The translations under genes and the position numbers were made by a program. A DNA stretch of 64,000 bases from Actinomadura meyerae (GTDB lineage Bacteria; Actinomycetota; Actinomycetes; Streptosporangiales; Streptosporangiaceae), in the NCBI RefSeq assembly GCF_900188445.1, contig NZ_FZOR01000018.1, positions 62,001 through 126,000 on the forward strand, in the 5' to 3' direction. The first letter of the stretch is position 1; every line of letters begins with the position of its first letter. This document shows positions 20,069-29,047 of the stretch, one piece after another. Under the pieces are notes generated by a model. It did no database searches and was not told the DNA's origin. It saw nothing but the letters and a program-made list of their open reading frames with translations.

Positions 20069-20943
20069 TTAACGCTCGTCCCCTGCGCGCGCTGAGGACC
20101 TTCCGTCGCCCGTGTGCTCAAGGATCAACTTCGCGACGGTCTCCCAATCGGCGCGGTCGAGCCCGTGCCCGGCACCCTTGAGCGGCACGAGTTCGGCCGC
20201 TGGGATCTCTTCGGCCAGGGCCACGCCGTGCTCCATCGGGAACAGGGGGTCGGCCGTGCCATGGATGACGAGGGTGGGCGCCGTCATCGCTGACAGCGAT
20301 CCCCAGTCGCGATCGTCCTCGGGAATCGCGTTGTGGTTCTGGACCGCCCTGATGTCACGGGCCCGCTCCACGTCGCGGCGGACCAGTTCCCGCACCGCGG
20401 CCTCGTCCGGCGGGCGCTCGGGGCCGGCGAGCATGAGCTGGTAGCCCGCGAGGTAGTCGATCACCGACTCGGTGTCGGACCAGTCGACCCGCGCGGTCGA
20501 GACGAAGCGTCCGAACTCCCCGGTCGGCGGCGGAAGGTCGCGGCCCCCGGCACCGCGCGGGTGGTGCTGATGAGGACCAGCGAGAGGACGCGCCGGGGAT
20601 GCCCGAGCGCGAGCAACTGCCCGAACGCGCCGCCCGCGGAGACCCCGGCGACATGCGCGGCGGGAATCCCGTAGGCGTCCAGCACACGGGCGGCGTCATC
20701 GACGAGATCCGAGCCCGTGTACCCGGGATGGCCCACGTCGTAGGTGGTGGAGCGCCCCGTGTCGCGATGGTCGTAGCGGACGACGAAGCGTCCGGCATCG
20801 GCGAGCCCGCGGCAGAAGCCCTCCCCCCACCAGAGCATCGACGCGCCGATCCCCATGATGAGCAGGATGGGTGCGTCTCCGGGATCGCCGAAGGACTCCG
20901 CGCAGATCTCGGCGCCGTCCACCGAGATCATCTGCTCCGCCAT
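20069..20943 (-). pseudogene. Alpha/beta hydrolase interrupted by a frameshift
   Basis: Two overlapping frames together make one hydrolase of about 290 residues. The N-terminal part (start 20943) holds MGIGAS, DHRDTGRS and the nucleophile motif GVSAGG. The C-terminal part holds HGTADPLFP and GAGHGLD, the acid and His positions. The frames meet near 20533-20536, where one missing base in a run of CCG codons would restore PPPTGEFGRFVSTARVDW and the rest. Every catalytic residue is present in the repaired protein, so either the inactivation is recent or the base is a sequencing error. Confidence 0.75.
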
Positions 20944-21013
20944 CTGCCATGCCTCCTGACCTCGGGAGAGGACGTACCCGGAACGCTAACGGCACCGACC
21001 GACACTCTTCCCG

Positions 21014-21516
21014 TCAGAGATCAGCAGCCCACGCAAGAGCCCGGTCGACCGCCCGGCGGGTGAGACCCGTCGCGGGATCGATGGTGATGAGCAAGGTGGG
21101 CTCGAAACGGTCGGCGGCCCACGCATGTGCCTCCGCCGTATGAAGGTCATCGATCCAGGCGGCGGGCCTATGCCGGGCCAGCTGCTCGACAGGCGGGACC
21201 TTGGCGCTGGGGTGATACGGGACGGGCGGCATGGTGAGGACGGCAGAGGCGCGATGCCGAGCAAGGGCGCCAAGAGGCGGTTGGCGTCCTGGTTCCAGGC
21301 CGTCGCCCAGGTGACGTCGTAGACGCGAACCAGTTCGCCGATCCAGATCCCGTGCTCCGGGTTCACCAGAACGGGTTCGTCGTCCTCAGGGAACAGGTCG
21401 TGCTCGGTGTAGCCGTGCGGGCGGCGGCTGTAGCCGTAGGGGTTGAGTACGCCATCAACGTCGAGGAGGAGCAAGGGACGCTTCGCGCTCCTCGGCCGCA
21501 GTGATGCGATAGCCAC
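21014..21516 (-). pseudogene. HAD-like domain protein interrupted by a frameshift
   Basis: The gene begins at a GTG (21516) behind GGGGG. LLLLDVDGVLNPYG is the HAD motif I (DxDG). After ATAWNQDANRLLAPLLGIA the frame is lost near 21236-21245. Adding one base leads into MPPVPYHPSAKVP, AAWIDDLHTAEAHAW and LLITIDPATGL, the expected C-terminal half with its own acidic motif. The repaired protein would be about 168 residues and resembles the actinobacterial HAD proteins annotated as RNA-repair-like. The defect is the same kind (single base lost) as in the neighbouring hydrolase. Confidence 0.75.
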
Positions 21517-21545
21517 TGCAACCCCCAATAACCCCGCTCGGCACG

Positions 21546-21749
21546 TCAAGGGAGGTCGAAGGCGCCCGTCTTGATGGTCTCGAGGAAGGTGCGCCATGAG
21601 CGGTTGGTGTAGACCAGTGTGGGTCCACCTGGGTTCGTGGAGTCTCGAACCGAATGGGCGGTAGCGTCCGCGGCTACCTCGACGCAGTCGGCACTCTGGG
21701 CGGAGTACGAGCTCGTGCGCCACTTCGGCAGAGGTGTGGGGACGTTCAT
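21546..21749 (-). CDS. DUF397 protein (second copy, 67 aa)
   Basis: This 67-residue DUF397 protein has the family pattern: WRTSSYSAQSADCVEVA near residues 10-26, SVRDSTNPGGPTL near 33-45 and WRTFLETIKTG near 52-62. DUF397 proteins act as small partners of XRE/Scr1-type regulators in actinomycetes, with toxin-like activity reported for Scr2. The start lies seven bases after the stop of the first DUF397 gene, so it is the third gene of the xre operon. The two copies are the same length but diverged. Confidence 0.88.
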   Translation of the reverse strand: MNVPTPLPKWRTSSYSAQSADCVEVAADATAHSVRDSTNPGGPTLVYTNRSWRTFLETIKTGAFDLP

Positions 21750-21756
21750 CTGGTTG

Positions 21757-21960
21757 CTAGCCAGGGAGGTTGTGGGTGCCGGCCTTGATGGCCTGGAGGA
21801 GGGTCGCCCATGAGCCGGTGGTGAGGGTGAGGACGGGACCATCTGGGTTCTTGGAGTCGCGCACTGCGCACCAATCGCTGACTCGGGCGATCTCCACGCA
21901 TTCCGTTCCGCCGCCCTGTGAGTAGCTGCTCTTGCGCCAGGTCAGTGTCGATTGCCTCAT
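21757..21960 (-). CDS. DUF397 protein (first copy, 67 aa)
   Basis: This copy starts at an ATG that overlaps the stop of the XRE gene as ATGA. It shows WRKSSYSQGGGTECVEIA, AVRDSKNPDGPVL and WATLLQAIKAG, the three conserved DUF397 blocks. It probably forms a regulatory or toxin-antitoxin-like pair with the XRE protein. It is 67 residues, and a frame extending upstream inside the XRE gene has no ribosome site. Confidence 0.9.
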   Translation of the reverse strand: MRQSTLTWRKSSYSQGGGTECVEIARVSDWCAVRDSKNPDGPVLTLTTGSWATLLQAIKAGTHNLPG

Positions 21961-22817
21961 TCGTCGTCCTTGCTCAGGTCCAGTAGGTATGCGCGCGTAG
22001 TAGCAACATCGAGTGCGGCCGCGCACAATCGCTCGAACCTGACCATATAGGACTGGAGTTCGTCTTTCTCCTCAAGTAGCCGGTCGTCGATCCTGGTCTC
22101 TAGGAAAACGATGTCGCGTTCACCTGGGTCCGAGTAGCCGAGCTGCGTGAAGGACTCGCCCGCTCCCGGATAGAGACCGGTGCTCGTCGGGATGACCTGG
22201 ATCTTGACGTTCGGCAGGTCCGACATCTTGATCAGATGACGCACCTGCGGGATTCGTACGGACGGAGAGACGAGTCGGCGAAGGACGTTCTCGTCGACCA
22301 CCGCGTGCAGATGGCAGGGGTCTTCGGTCCTCGTCAAGATCTCTTGGCGCTGCAGGCGTGCGGCCACGTGCCGCCGGACTTCGACAGGGTCTTCGATCCC
22401 AGCGGCATTGGTGACGAGTTCGATGTAGCCCTCATGCTGAAGCAGGCCGGGAACGTAGGTGTTCTGGAAGCTTCGGACGATCGAGGCAGAGGCTTCGAAA
22501 CCCGGGTACTCATTCCGGAAAACGTCGTTGTATCTCGTCCACCAGCCCCGTTCGCGAGCTTCGCGAGCAAGGCGGACCAAGGCTTCGCGATCCTCACCTT
22601 CTATGCCGTAAAGATCGCAGAGGTCCTTGACCGCCTCGCTGTTGGGGGTGATCCACTTGGCCTTCTCGATGTAGTTGAGCTTGGTGGGGCTCCAGCGGAG
22701 GCGCTTGCAGACCTCGGTAGTAGTCATGCCGACCTCCTTGCGGGCGACGACCAGTTTGCGGCTGAGGGCGCGCTTCTTGATCGTTGGGCTGTAGCCCTCG
22801 ACATGAATCTCACTCAC
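21957..22817 (-). CDS. XRE/Scr1-like regulator with DUF5753 domain
   Basis: The 286-residue DNA-binding protein has an XRE helix-turn-helix at about residues 20-60 (LSRKLVVARKEVGMTTTEVC and the following SPTKLNYIEKAKW). A DUF5753 domain follows at about 100-280, with YVPGLLQHEGY and FLETRIDDRLLEEKDELQSY. The GTG at 22817 has AAGGTG five bases upstream. This is the Scr1/WhiJ-like class that occurs with DUF397 proteins and influences development in Streptomyces. It is likely autoregulated through the inverted repeat over its own promoter. Confidence 0.92.
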   Translation of the reverse strand: MSEIHVEGYSPTIKKRALSRKLVVARKEVGMTTTEVCKRLRWSPTKLNYIEKAKWITPNSEAVKDLCDLYGIEGEDREALVRLAREARERGWWTRYNDVFRNEYPGFEASASIVRSFQNTYVPGLLQHEGYIELVTNAAGIEDPVEVRRHVAARLQRQEILTRTEDPCHLHAVVDENVLRRLVSPSVRIPQVRHLIKMSDLPNVKIQVIPTSTGLYPGAGESFTQLGYSDPGERDIVFLETRIDDRLLEEKDELQSYMVRFERLCAAALDVATTRAYLLDLSKDDE

Positions 22818-22869
22818 GGTGACACCTTGCCATGCGTTGGGTGACCCTGTCTGGCGAAGAACGTCTTGC

Positions 22870-22903
22870 ATTCTCTTGTAGAGAATCTATTGCGATCTTG
22901 CAA
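22870..22903 (-). promoter_or_regulatory. Promoter and operator of the XRE-DUF397 operon
   Basis: On the minus strand TTGCAA (22898-22903) and TACAAG (22875-22880) are 17 bases apart. ATTCTC-TTGTA-GAGAAT (22870-22886) is a perfect inverted repeat centred on the -10. TCTTGCA occurs twice, 32 bases apart (22864 and 22896). Overlap of repeat and -10 fits repression by the XRE protein. Confidence 0.65.
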
Positions 22904-22974
22904 GGCACCTGCCACGTTGTGTGGCGAACACAGCACGCTCAGCGATGGCTGGGCTCGTCATGGAGGTGCTCGTA

Positions 22975-23766
22975 ATGCGGGGGTCGTCAGACGGCGCGGG
23001 GGCCGGGGTGGTTCGGGCGGGTGGGTGTGCGGTTTGGGCGTTGCCGCCGGAGGCCCGGTGTGCCGGGGTGGCGCGGGAGGTCGTCCGGGAGACGCTCGGG
23101 GCGCTGCGGCTGCCCCAGGGGATGGTGGACGACGCGGTGACGATGGTCTCCGAGCTGGCCACCAACGTGTTCGTGCACGCGTTGGGCGGACGGCCGGTCG
23201 CGGTGATGCCGACGGCGGGGCTGCCGGAGGTGCAGATCTATGCGCGGAGGCAGGGCGCGGAGATCGTGGTGCGGGTCTTCGACTCGGCCGCCTGGTGCGG
23301 GTCGGTGCCCTCCGGGGCGAGCCTGCGTCCGCCGCCCGAGCGGGAGAGCGGGCGCGGGCTCGAGCTGGTGAACGCTCTGGCCGTCGAGCACCGGGGGCGG
23401 TGGGGTGCGCATCGGAGCCGGTCGCGGCTCGGGTCGAGGCCGGTGTCGGGGAAGGTCGTGTACTTCGCGCTGCCCACGGCGGTGGCGTGGTGCCCGCCCC
23501 GGCGGGACTGCCTTGAGGCGGCTCGCGAACTGCGGCGGCTGCTGGACGCGCGGGGGATCGGGCCGCTGCACCTGGCGGAAGGGTGGCGGATGGCCGTCCT
23601 CTCCGTGCGGGCCGAGATCACGGTGTGGGTGCGGGACGGGACGTTCTTCGTCACGCTGCCGGGCGGTGACGGCGCCTGCCATCCGGTCTGCGACGTCGTC
23701 GAGGTGGCGGAGCAGATCGTGCGGTGCAACGAAGATCTCAACGCGCGCATCCGGCCGGGGGTGTGA
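22975..23766 (+). CDS. RsbW/SpoIIAB-like ATP-binding regulatory protein
   Basis: The ATG at 22975 sits behind a perfect GGAGGTG and is preferred to three earlier starts. Residues about 20-165 form a HATPase_c_2 fold with N box MVSELATNVFVHA, a DSAAW segment at the G1 position and G2 box ESGRGLELVNAL. The last 90 or so residues are an extension that I cannot assign. Such proteins are usually anti-sigma or anti-anti-sigma kinases. It is divergent from the XRE-DUF397 operon, an arrangement recurring in actinomycetes, so the four genes likely form one regulatory module. Confidence 0.82.
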   Translation: MRGSSDGAGAGVVRAGGCAVWALPPEARCAGVAREVVRETLGALRLPQGMVDDAVTMVSELATNVFVHALGGRPVAVMPTAGLPEVQIYARRQGAEIVVRVFDSAAWCGSVPSGASLRPPPERESGRGLELVNALAVEHRGRWGAHRSRSRLGSRPVSGKVVYFALPTAVAWCPPRRDCLEAARELRRLLDARGIGPLHLAEGWRMAVLSVRAEITVWVRDGTFFVTLPGGDGACHPVCDVVEVAEQIVRCNEDLNARIRPGV

Positions 23767-23771
23767 AGAGG

Positions 23772-23803
23772 GAAGGCCCCGGGAGATTCGTCCCGGGGCC
23801 TTC
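23772..23803. terminator. Bidirectional hairpin between ATPase and parC genes
   Basis: AAGGCCCCGGGA (23773-23784) pairs perfectly with TCCCGGGGCCTT (23791-23802) around a six-base loop, with one further G-C pair outside. It begins six bases after the ATPase stop and ends six bases before the parC stop. Confidence 0.9.
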
Positions 23804-23808
23804 GCGTC

Positions 23809-26301
23809 TCACTCTTCGGCGGGCGCTTCCTCTTCGGCCGGGGCGGGGCCGATCGGGCCGCTGATGTGGACGATGGGGCCGTCCAGCTTCTCGCCGGAGC
23901 CGTCCCGGCGGCCCAGCGTGACGTTCAGCATCGCCGGCTTGCCGTTGGCCGCGGCGGCGCGCAGCGGTGTCGGGGCCGCCCACGCCTGGAGCAGGACGTC
24001 CTCGCCCTTGAGGAACCGGTGGGCCCGGACGCCGCCGGTCGCGCGGCCCTTGGACGGGAAGTCGGCGAAGTCGGCCAGCTTGATCGCGCCGGCCTGGGTG
24101 CCGGGGAGGGCCGAGGAGGAGCCCGAGATCGTGATCACCCGGGCCTCGCGGGCCGGGTCCAGGGCGCCGAACCACAGGACGCTCGCTCCGGCGCCCAGCT
24201 TGATGCCCGCCATCCCGCCCGCCGCCCTGCCCTGGGGGCGGACGAGAGACGCCGCGTAGTGCAGCAGTTGCGCGTCGGTCGTGATGAACACCAGGTGCTG
24301 CTCCTCGGAGAGGAGCTGGACGGCGCCGACGACCCGGTCGCCCTCCTTCAGGCCGATGACCTCGAACTCGTCGCGGTTCGCGGGGAAGTCGGGGACCACC
24401 CGCTTCACCACGCCGTGCGCCGTACCGAGGGCCAAGCCGCCGCCCTCCTCGGAGACGGACGCGATGCCCACGACCGTCTCGTCCGGTTCGAGGTCGACGT
24501 ATTCGGCCACCGGGGCTCCGCCCGCCAGGGACGGGGGCGTCGCCGACGGCGGCAAGGTCGGGAGGTCCAGGACGTCGATGCGGATCATCCGGCCGTGCGA
24601 GGTCACCGCGCCCACCTGGCCGCGGGCCGTCGCCGGGACGACCGAGGTCAGGACGTCGTGCTGGGCGCGGGGGCCGCTGTCGGGCAGCGGCGACGCGTCG
24701 TGCGTGCGGGCCAGCAGGCCCGTGGACGACAGCAGCACCGTGCAGGGGTCGTCGGCCACCTCCAGGGGGACCGCCGCGGCGGCGGTGTGGCCGGAGGATT
24801 CGAGCAGGACCGTCCGGCGGGGGGTGGAGAACTCCTTGGCGACGTCGCCCAGCTCCTTGGAGACCACGCCGCGCAGCTTCTTCTCCGATTCGAGGATCGC
24901 GGTCAGCTTGGCGATCTCCTTGGCGAGCTGCTCCTTCTCCTTCTCCAGTTCGAGCCGGTCGTAGCGGGTGAGGCGGCGCAGCGGGGTGTCCAGGATGTAC
25001 TGCGCCTGGATCTCCGACAGCTCGAAGATCTGCATGAGGCGCTGCTTGGCCTGGGCGGCGTCGTCGCTCTGCCGGATGACCTGGATGACCTCGTCGATGT
25101 TCAGCAGCGCCACGAGCAGGCCGTCCACCAGGTGGAGGCGGTCCTCGCGCTTCTTGCGGCGGAACATCGAGCGCCGCCGGACGACCTCGATGCGGTGGTC
25201 GACGTAGACCTGCAGCATGTCGCGGAGGCCGAGCGTGCGGGGCTGGCCGTCGACCAGGGCGACGTTGTTGATGCCGAACGTCTCCTCCATCGGCGTGAGC
25301 CGGTAGAGGTCGGCGAGGACGGCCTCCGGGTTGAAGCCGTTCTTGATCTCGATGACCAGGCGGAGGCCGACGTTGCGGTCGGTGAGGTCCTTCAGGTCGG
25401 AGATCCCCTGGATCTTCTTGGCGTTGACCAGTTCCTTGATCTTCGCCTTGACGCGCTCCGGCCCGACGGCGTAGGGGAGTTCGCTGACGACGATGCCCTT
25501 GCGGCGCGCCGTGACGTTCTCGATGGACACGGTGGCGCGGGTGCGGAACGTCCCCCGGCCGCGCTCGTAGGCATCGCGGATGCCGTCCAGGCCGACGATC
25601 CGGCCGCCGGTGGGCAGGTCGGGGCCGGGGACGAAGCGCATCAGGTCGTCGAGGGTGGCGTCCGGGTGGTCGATCAGGTGCCGGGCCGCGGAGATGACCT
25701 CGCCGAGGTTGTGCGGCGCCATGTTGGTGGCCATGCCGACCGCGATGCCGGACGCGCCGTTCACCAGCAGGTTCGGGAAGGCCGCCGGGAGCACCTCCGG
25801 CTCCTGCTCCTGCCCGTCGTAGTTGGGCCGGAAGTCGACGGTGTCCTCGTCGATCGAGGCGACCATCAGCATCGCCTCGCGCGACATGCGGGCTTCGGTG
25901 TACCGCATGGCGGCGGGCATGTCGTCGCCGCCGAGCGAACCGAAGTTGCCGTGGCCGTCCACGAGCGGCATCCGCATCGCCCACGGCTGCGCCATCCGCA
26001 CCATCGCGTCGTAAATGGCGCTGTCGCCGTGCGGGTGCAGCTTGCCCATGACCTCCCCGACGACGCGGGCGCACTTGACGTGGCCGCGGTCGGGGCGCAG
26101 GCCCATCTCGTTCATCGAGTACAGGATCCGGCGCTGGACGGGCTTCATGCCGTCGCGCGCGTCGGGGAGCGCCCGCTGGTAGATGACCGAGTAGGCGTAC
26201 TCGAGGAAACTGCCGCGCATCTCGTCGGAGACATCGACGTCGACGATGTTCTCTTCGAAGTCGGGCGGAGGTGGAGGGGCTTGGGATCCGCGTCGTGCCA
26301 T
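23809..26301 (-). CDS. parC: DNA topoisomerase IV subunit A (ParC)
   Basis: This is the breakage-reunion subunit of topoisomerase IV. Starting at 26301 (MARRGSQAPPPP) it has 830 residues; an ATG nine bases upstream is also possible. The active-site tyrosine is Tyr134 in AAMRYTEARMS. The quinolone-determining region reads HPHGDSAIYDAMVRMAQPW with Ser94 and Asp98, the susceptible-type residues. The winged-helix and coiled-coil tower follow, then a beta-pinwheel C-terminal domain with degenerate GRAAGGMAG and KGRATGGVRA repeats instead of a canonical GyrA box. That supports ParC over GyrA. The C-terminal tail is Glu/Ala-rich. It works with parE at 12865. Confidence 0.93.
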   Translation of the reverse strand: MARRGSQAPPPPPDFEENIVDVDVSDEMRGSFLEYAYSVIYQRALPDARDGMKPVQRRILYSMNEMGLRPDRGHVKCARVVGEVMGKLHPHGDSAIYDAMVRMAQPWAMRMPLVDGHGNFGSLGGDDMPAAMRYTEARMSREAMLMVASIDEDTVDFRPNYDGQEQEPEVLPAAFPNLLVNGASGIAVGMATNMAPHNLGEVISAARHLIDHPDATLDDLMRFVPGPDLPTGGRIVGLDGIRDAYERGRGTFRTRATVSIENVTARRKGIVVSELPYAVGPERVKAKIKELVNAKKIQGISDLKDLTDRNVGLRLVIEIKNGFNPEAVLADLYRLTPMEETFGINNVALVDGQPRTLGLRDMLQVYVDHRIEVVRRRSMFRRKKREDRLHLVDGLLVALLNIDEVIQVIRQSDDAAQAKQRLMQIFELSEIQAQYILDTPLRRLTRYDRLELEKEKEQLAKEIAKLTAILESEKKLRGVVSKELGDVAKEFSTPRRTVLLESSGHTAAAAVPLEVADDPCTVLLSSTGLLARTHDASPLPDSGPRAQHDVLTSVVPATARGQVGAVTSHGRMIRIDVLDLPTLPPSATPPSLAGGAPVAEYVDLEPDETVVGIASVSEEGGGLALGTAHGVVKRVVPDFPANRDEFEVIGLKEGDRVVGAVQLLSEEQHLVFITTDAQLLHYAASLVRPQGRAAGGMAGIKLGAGASVLWFGALDPAREARVITISGSSSALPGTQAGAIKLADFADFPSKGRATGGVRAHRFLKGEDVLLQAWAAPTPLRAAAANGKPAMLNVTLGRRDGSGEKLDGPIVHISGPIGPAPAEEEAPAEE

Positions 26302-26421
26302 GCCCCACATTGTGGCCGGTCCCGGGGACATCTTTCGCCCGCCCCACCGGGCGTGGCGCCCGACTCGACGGATCTATGCCGTTCCGTCACCTTGCCGAAC
26401 CTGGCATCTTGAGGAGCGACG

Positions 26422-27612
26422 GTGCCGATGTCCCAGGTGGAGGTTCCTTTGAGCGGTCTGGCCGACTTCCAGAACTCGATCTATCTGCAGGGGCTCGGTG
26501 ACGTCGTCCCGGCGCTGCCGACCGATCTGACGAAGCTAGAGGGCCTCGCGGAGCGCGCGCTGTCGGCGCAGGCGTTCGGCTACGTGGCGGGGTCGGCGGG
26601 CAGCGAGTCGACGGCGCGCGCCAACCGGGCGGCCTTCGACAAGTGGCGGATCGTGCCGCGCATGCTGCGGGACGTCGCCGAGCGGGACCTCTCGGTGGAG
26701 GTCCTGGGGACCGCGATGCCGTCGCCGCTGCTGCTCGCGCCCATCGGCGTCCAGTCCATCTTCCATCCGGACGGCGAGCTGGCCGTGGCGCGGGCGGCGG
26801 CGGCCGAGAAGGTGCCGATGGTGCTGAGCACGGCGTCCTCGTACTCCATCGAGGACGTGGCCGAGGCCAACGGCGACGGGCCGCGCTGGTACCAGCTGTA
26901 CTGGCCCAAGGACAGGGACCTCGCGGTCAGCTTCCTGGAGAGGGCCAAGGCCGCCGGTTACACGGCCTTGGTCGTCACCCTGGACACGTTCACGCTGGCT
27001 TGGCGTCCGCGCGACCTCGACCAGGCGTACCTGCCGTTCCTGCGCGGGATCGGTGTCGCGAACTACTTCAGCGACCCGGTCTTCCAGAAGGCCGTGGGCG
27101 GGCCCATCACGAAGGAGAACCGCGACATGGCGATCCTGCACTGGGTCGCCAACTTCGGGAACCCCAGCCTGACGTGGGACGACCTCATCTTCCTGCGCGA
27201 CCACTGGGACGGGCCCATCGCGCTCAAGGGCATCCAGCATCCCGACGATGCCCGCCAGGCCGTGGACGCCGGCATGGACGCGGTCATCGTCTCCAACCAC
27301 GGCGGACGCCAGGTCGACGGGGCCATCGCCTCACTGGACGCACTCCCGGGTGTGGTCGAGGCCGTCCACGACCAGGCGACCGTGCTGTTCGACAGCGGCA
27401 TCCGGACGGGCGCCGACATCGCCAAGGCTCTGGCCCTCGGCGCCAAGGCCGTCCTGGTCGCTCGCCCCTATGCCTATGGGCTGGGCCTCGCCGGTCAGGC
27501 GGGCGTGCAGCACGTAGTGCGCTGCCTCCAGGCCGAACTGGAGCTGACCATGACCCTCTCTGGGATCAAGTCCCTGGACGGGCTGAATCCGGACATCCTC
27601 GTGCGCGCGTGA
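26422..27612 (+). CDS. FMN-dependent lactate 2-monooxygenase
   Basis: The 396-residue enzyme belongs to the alpha-hydroxyacid-oxidizing flavoproteins and most resembles lactate 2-monooxygenase, which converts L-lactate to acetate, CO2 and water. Visible features are PLLLAPIGVQ, the FMN-site Lys269 (PIALKGIQ), catalytic His293 and Arg296 in SNHGGRQVDG, and FDSGIRTGADIAKALALGA. The long segment near 195-245 (TLAWRPRDLDQAYLPFLRGI) is the kind of insertion that separates monooxygenases from oxidases and dehydrogenases. The GTG at 26422 follows GAGGAG by five bases; an ATG two codons in is possible. Confidence 0.88.
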   Translation: MPMSQVEVPLSGLADFQNSIYLQGLGDVVPALPTDLTKLEGLAERALSAQAFGYVAGSAGSESTARANRAAFDKWRIVPRMLRDVAERDLSVEVLGTAMPSPLLLAPIGVQSIFHPDGELAVARAAAAEKVPMVLSTASSYSIEDVAEANGDGPRWYQLYWPKDRDLAVSFLERAKAAGYTALVVTLDTFTLAWRPRDLDQAYLPFLRGIGVANYFSDPVFQKAVGGPITKENRDMAILHWVANFGNPSLTWDDLIFLRDHWDGPIALKGIQHPDDARQAVDAGMDAVIVSNHGGRQVDGAIASLDALPGVVEAVHDQATVLFDSGIRTGADIAKALALGAKAVLVARPYAYGLGLAGQAGVQHVVRCLQAELELTMTLSGIKSLDGLNPDILVRA

Positions 27613-27668
27613 CAGCACGGAGGCCGGATGGGGGCGGGTGGGACGCTCCTTCCGGGTAAGGGACTGGC

Positions 27669-28949
27669 ATGCGCTGGCCCGATCACGCCATCTGGTGGCA
27701 TGCCTATCCGCTCGGTTTCGTCGGTGCCGAGCGGGACGCTCTTCCCGCCGGAACACCCTCGACGCCCAGGCTCGCGAGGTTCGGCGGCTGGCTCGACCAC
27801 GTCGTCGAACTCGGCTGCAACGGGCTCGCGCTCGGTCCCGTGTTCGCGTCCGAGACCCATGGCTACGACACCGTCGACCACTACCGGGTCGACCCCAGGC
27901 TCGGCTCGGAGGACGACCTGCGACGGCTGATCGACGCCGCTTCCCAGAAGGGCGTCCGGGTCCTGTTCGACGGCGTCTTCAACCACGTCGGCCGCGGTTT
28001 CGCGCCCTTCGCCGACGTCGCGGCGAAGGGCGACGCGTCCCGGTACCGGACGTGGTTCCACCCTGATCTGCGCACGTTCGAAGGGCATGACCGGCTCGTC
28101 ACGCTGAACCACGCCGAACCGGAGGTCGCGGACTACGTCACCGGTGTCATGACGCACTGGCTGGAGCGCGGGATAGACGGCTGGCGCCTCGACGCCGCCT
28201 ACGCCGTCCCACAGCAGTTCTGGCGGACGGTCACCGACCGCGTCCGCGTGCGCTTCCCCGACGCCTGGTTCGTCGGCGAGGTCATCCACGGCGACTACGC
28301 CCGCCTGGTGGCGGACACCGGGTTCGACTCCGTCACCCAGTACGAACTGTGGAAGGCCATCTGGAGCTCGCTCAACGACGGCAACTTCTTCGAGCTGGCC
28401 CACGCGCTCGACCGGCACAACACGATGCTCGACACATTCGCCCCGCAGACCTTCCTCGGCAACCACGACGTGACCCGCATCGCCAGCCGCCTGCACCGCA
28501 AAGAGCACCGGGAGCACGCGCTCGTGATCCTGCTGACGGTCGGTGGGGTCCCGTCCATCTACGCGGGTGACGAGTTCGGTTTCGAGGGCGTCAAGGAGGA
28601 ACGCGAAGGCGGTGACGACGCCATACGGCCGGCCTTCCCCGAACGTCCCGACGAGACCCCGGGCTACGGCGCGCCCTACCACCGGTTGCACCAGCTCTTG
28701 ATCGGCCTGCGACGACGTCATCCCTGGCTTGTCCGTGCCGAGACCGCGGTCGCCACCTTGACCAACACGGTTCTCTCCTACACAGTGGGGCACGGCGCAG
28801 AGCGGCTCGCGGTCGTCCTCAACCTGGACGACGAGCCCGCCGAGGTCGCACTGCCCGCCGCGGGCTGGACGTGCGTGGCCGGTGAAGCGACCTTCACCGC
28901 CGAGGGCGCCACCGTCCCGCCGACCGGATGGGCGATCGCCGAACCCTGA
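27669..28949 (+). CDS. GH13 alpha-amylase family glycosidase
   Basis: This 426-residue enzyme has the GH13 barrel motifs: FDGVFNHVG (region I), GWRLDAAY with nucleophile Asp175, FVGEVIHGDY with acid/base Glu204, and FLGNHDVTR with Asp267. The order and spacing are normal. A short C-terminal beta domain is present. There is no signal peptide, so it acts in the cytoplasm. The small size and GxDGWRLD motif suit a maltooligosaccharide- or trehalose-related subfamily, but specificity cannot be fixed by eye. It lies 56 bases after the lactate monooxygenase gene. Confidence 0.9.
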   Translation: MRWPDHAIWWHAYPLGFVGAERDALPAGTPSTPRLARFGGWLDHVVELGCNGLALGPVFASETHGYDTVDHYRVDPRLGSEDDLRRLIDAASQKGVRVLFDGVFNHVGRGFAPFADVAAKGDASRYRTWFHPDLRTFEGHDRLVTLNHAEPEVADYVTGVMTHWLERGIDGWRLDAAYAVPQQFWRTVTDRVRVRFPDAWFVGEVIHGDYARLVADTGFDSVTQYELWKAIWSSLNDGNFFELAHALDRHNTMLDTFAPQTFLGNHDVTRIASRLHRKEHREHALVILLTVGGVPSIYAGDEFGFEGVKEEREGGDDAIRPAFPERPDETPGYGAPYHRLHQLLIGLRRRHPWLVRAETAVATLTNTVLSYTVGHGAERLAVVLNLDDEPAEVALPAAGWTCVAGEATFTAEGATVPPTGWAIAEP

Positions 28950-29047
28950 CATCGTCGAACTCTGACATTCGTCATGGGTCACCCCTGCGATCTTCATCGT
29001 CGCCTCCTGACATCCGTGACTGCACGCCCGCGCGCGCGGCGACCAGC

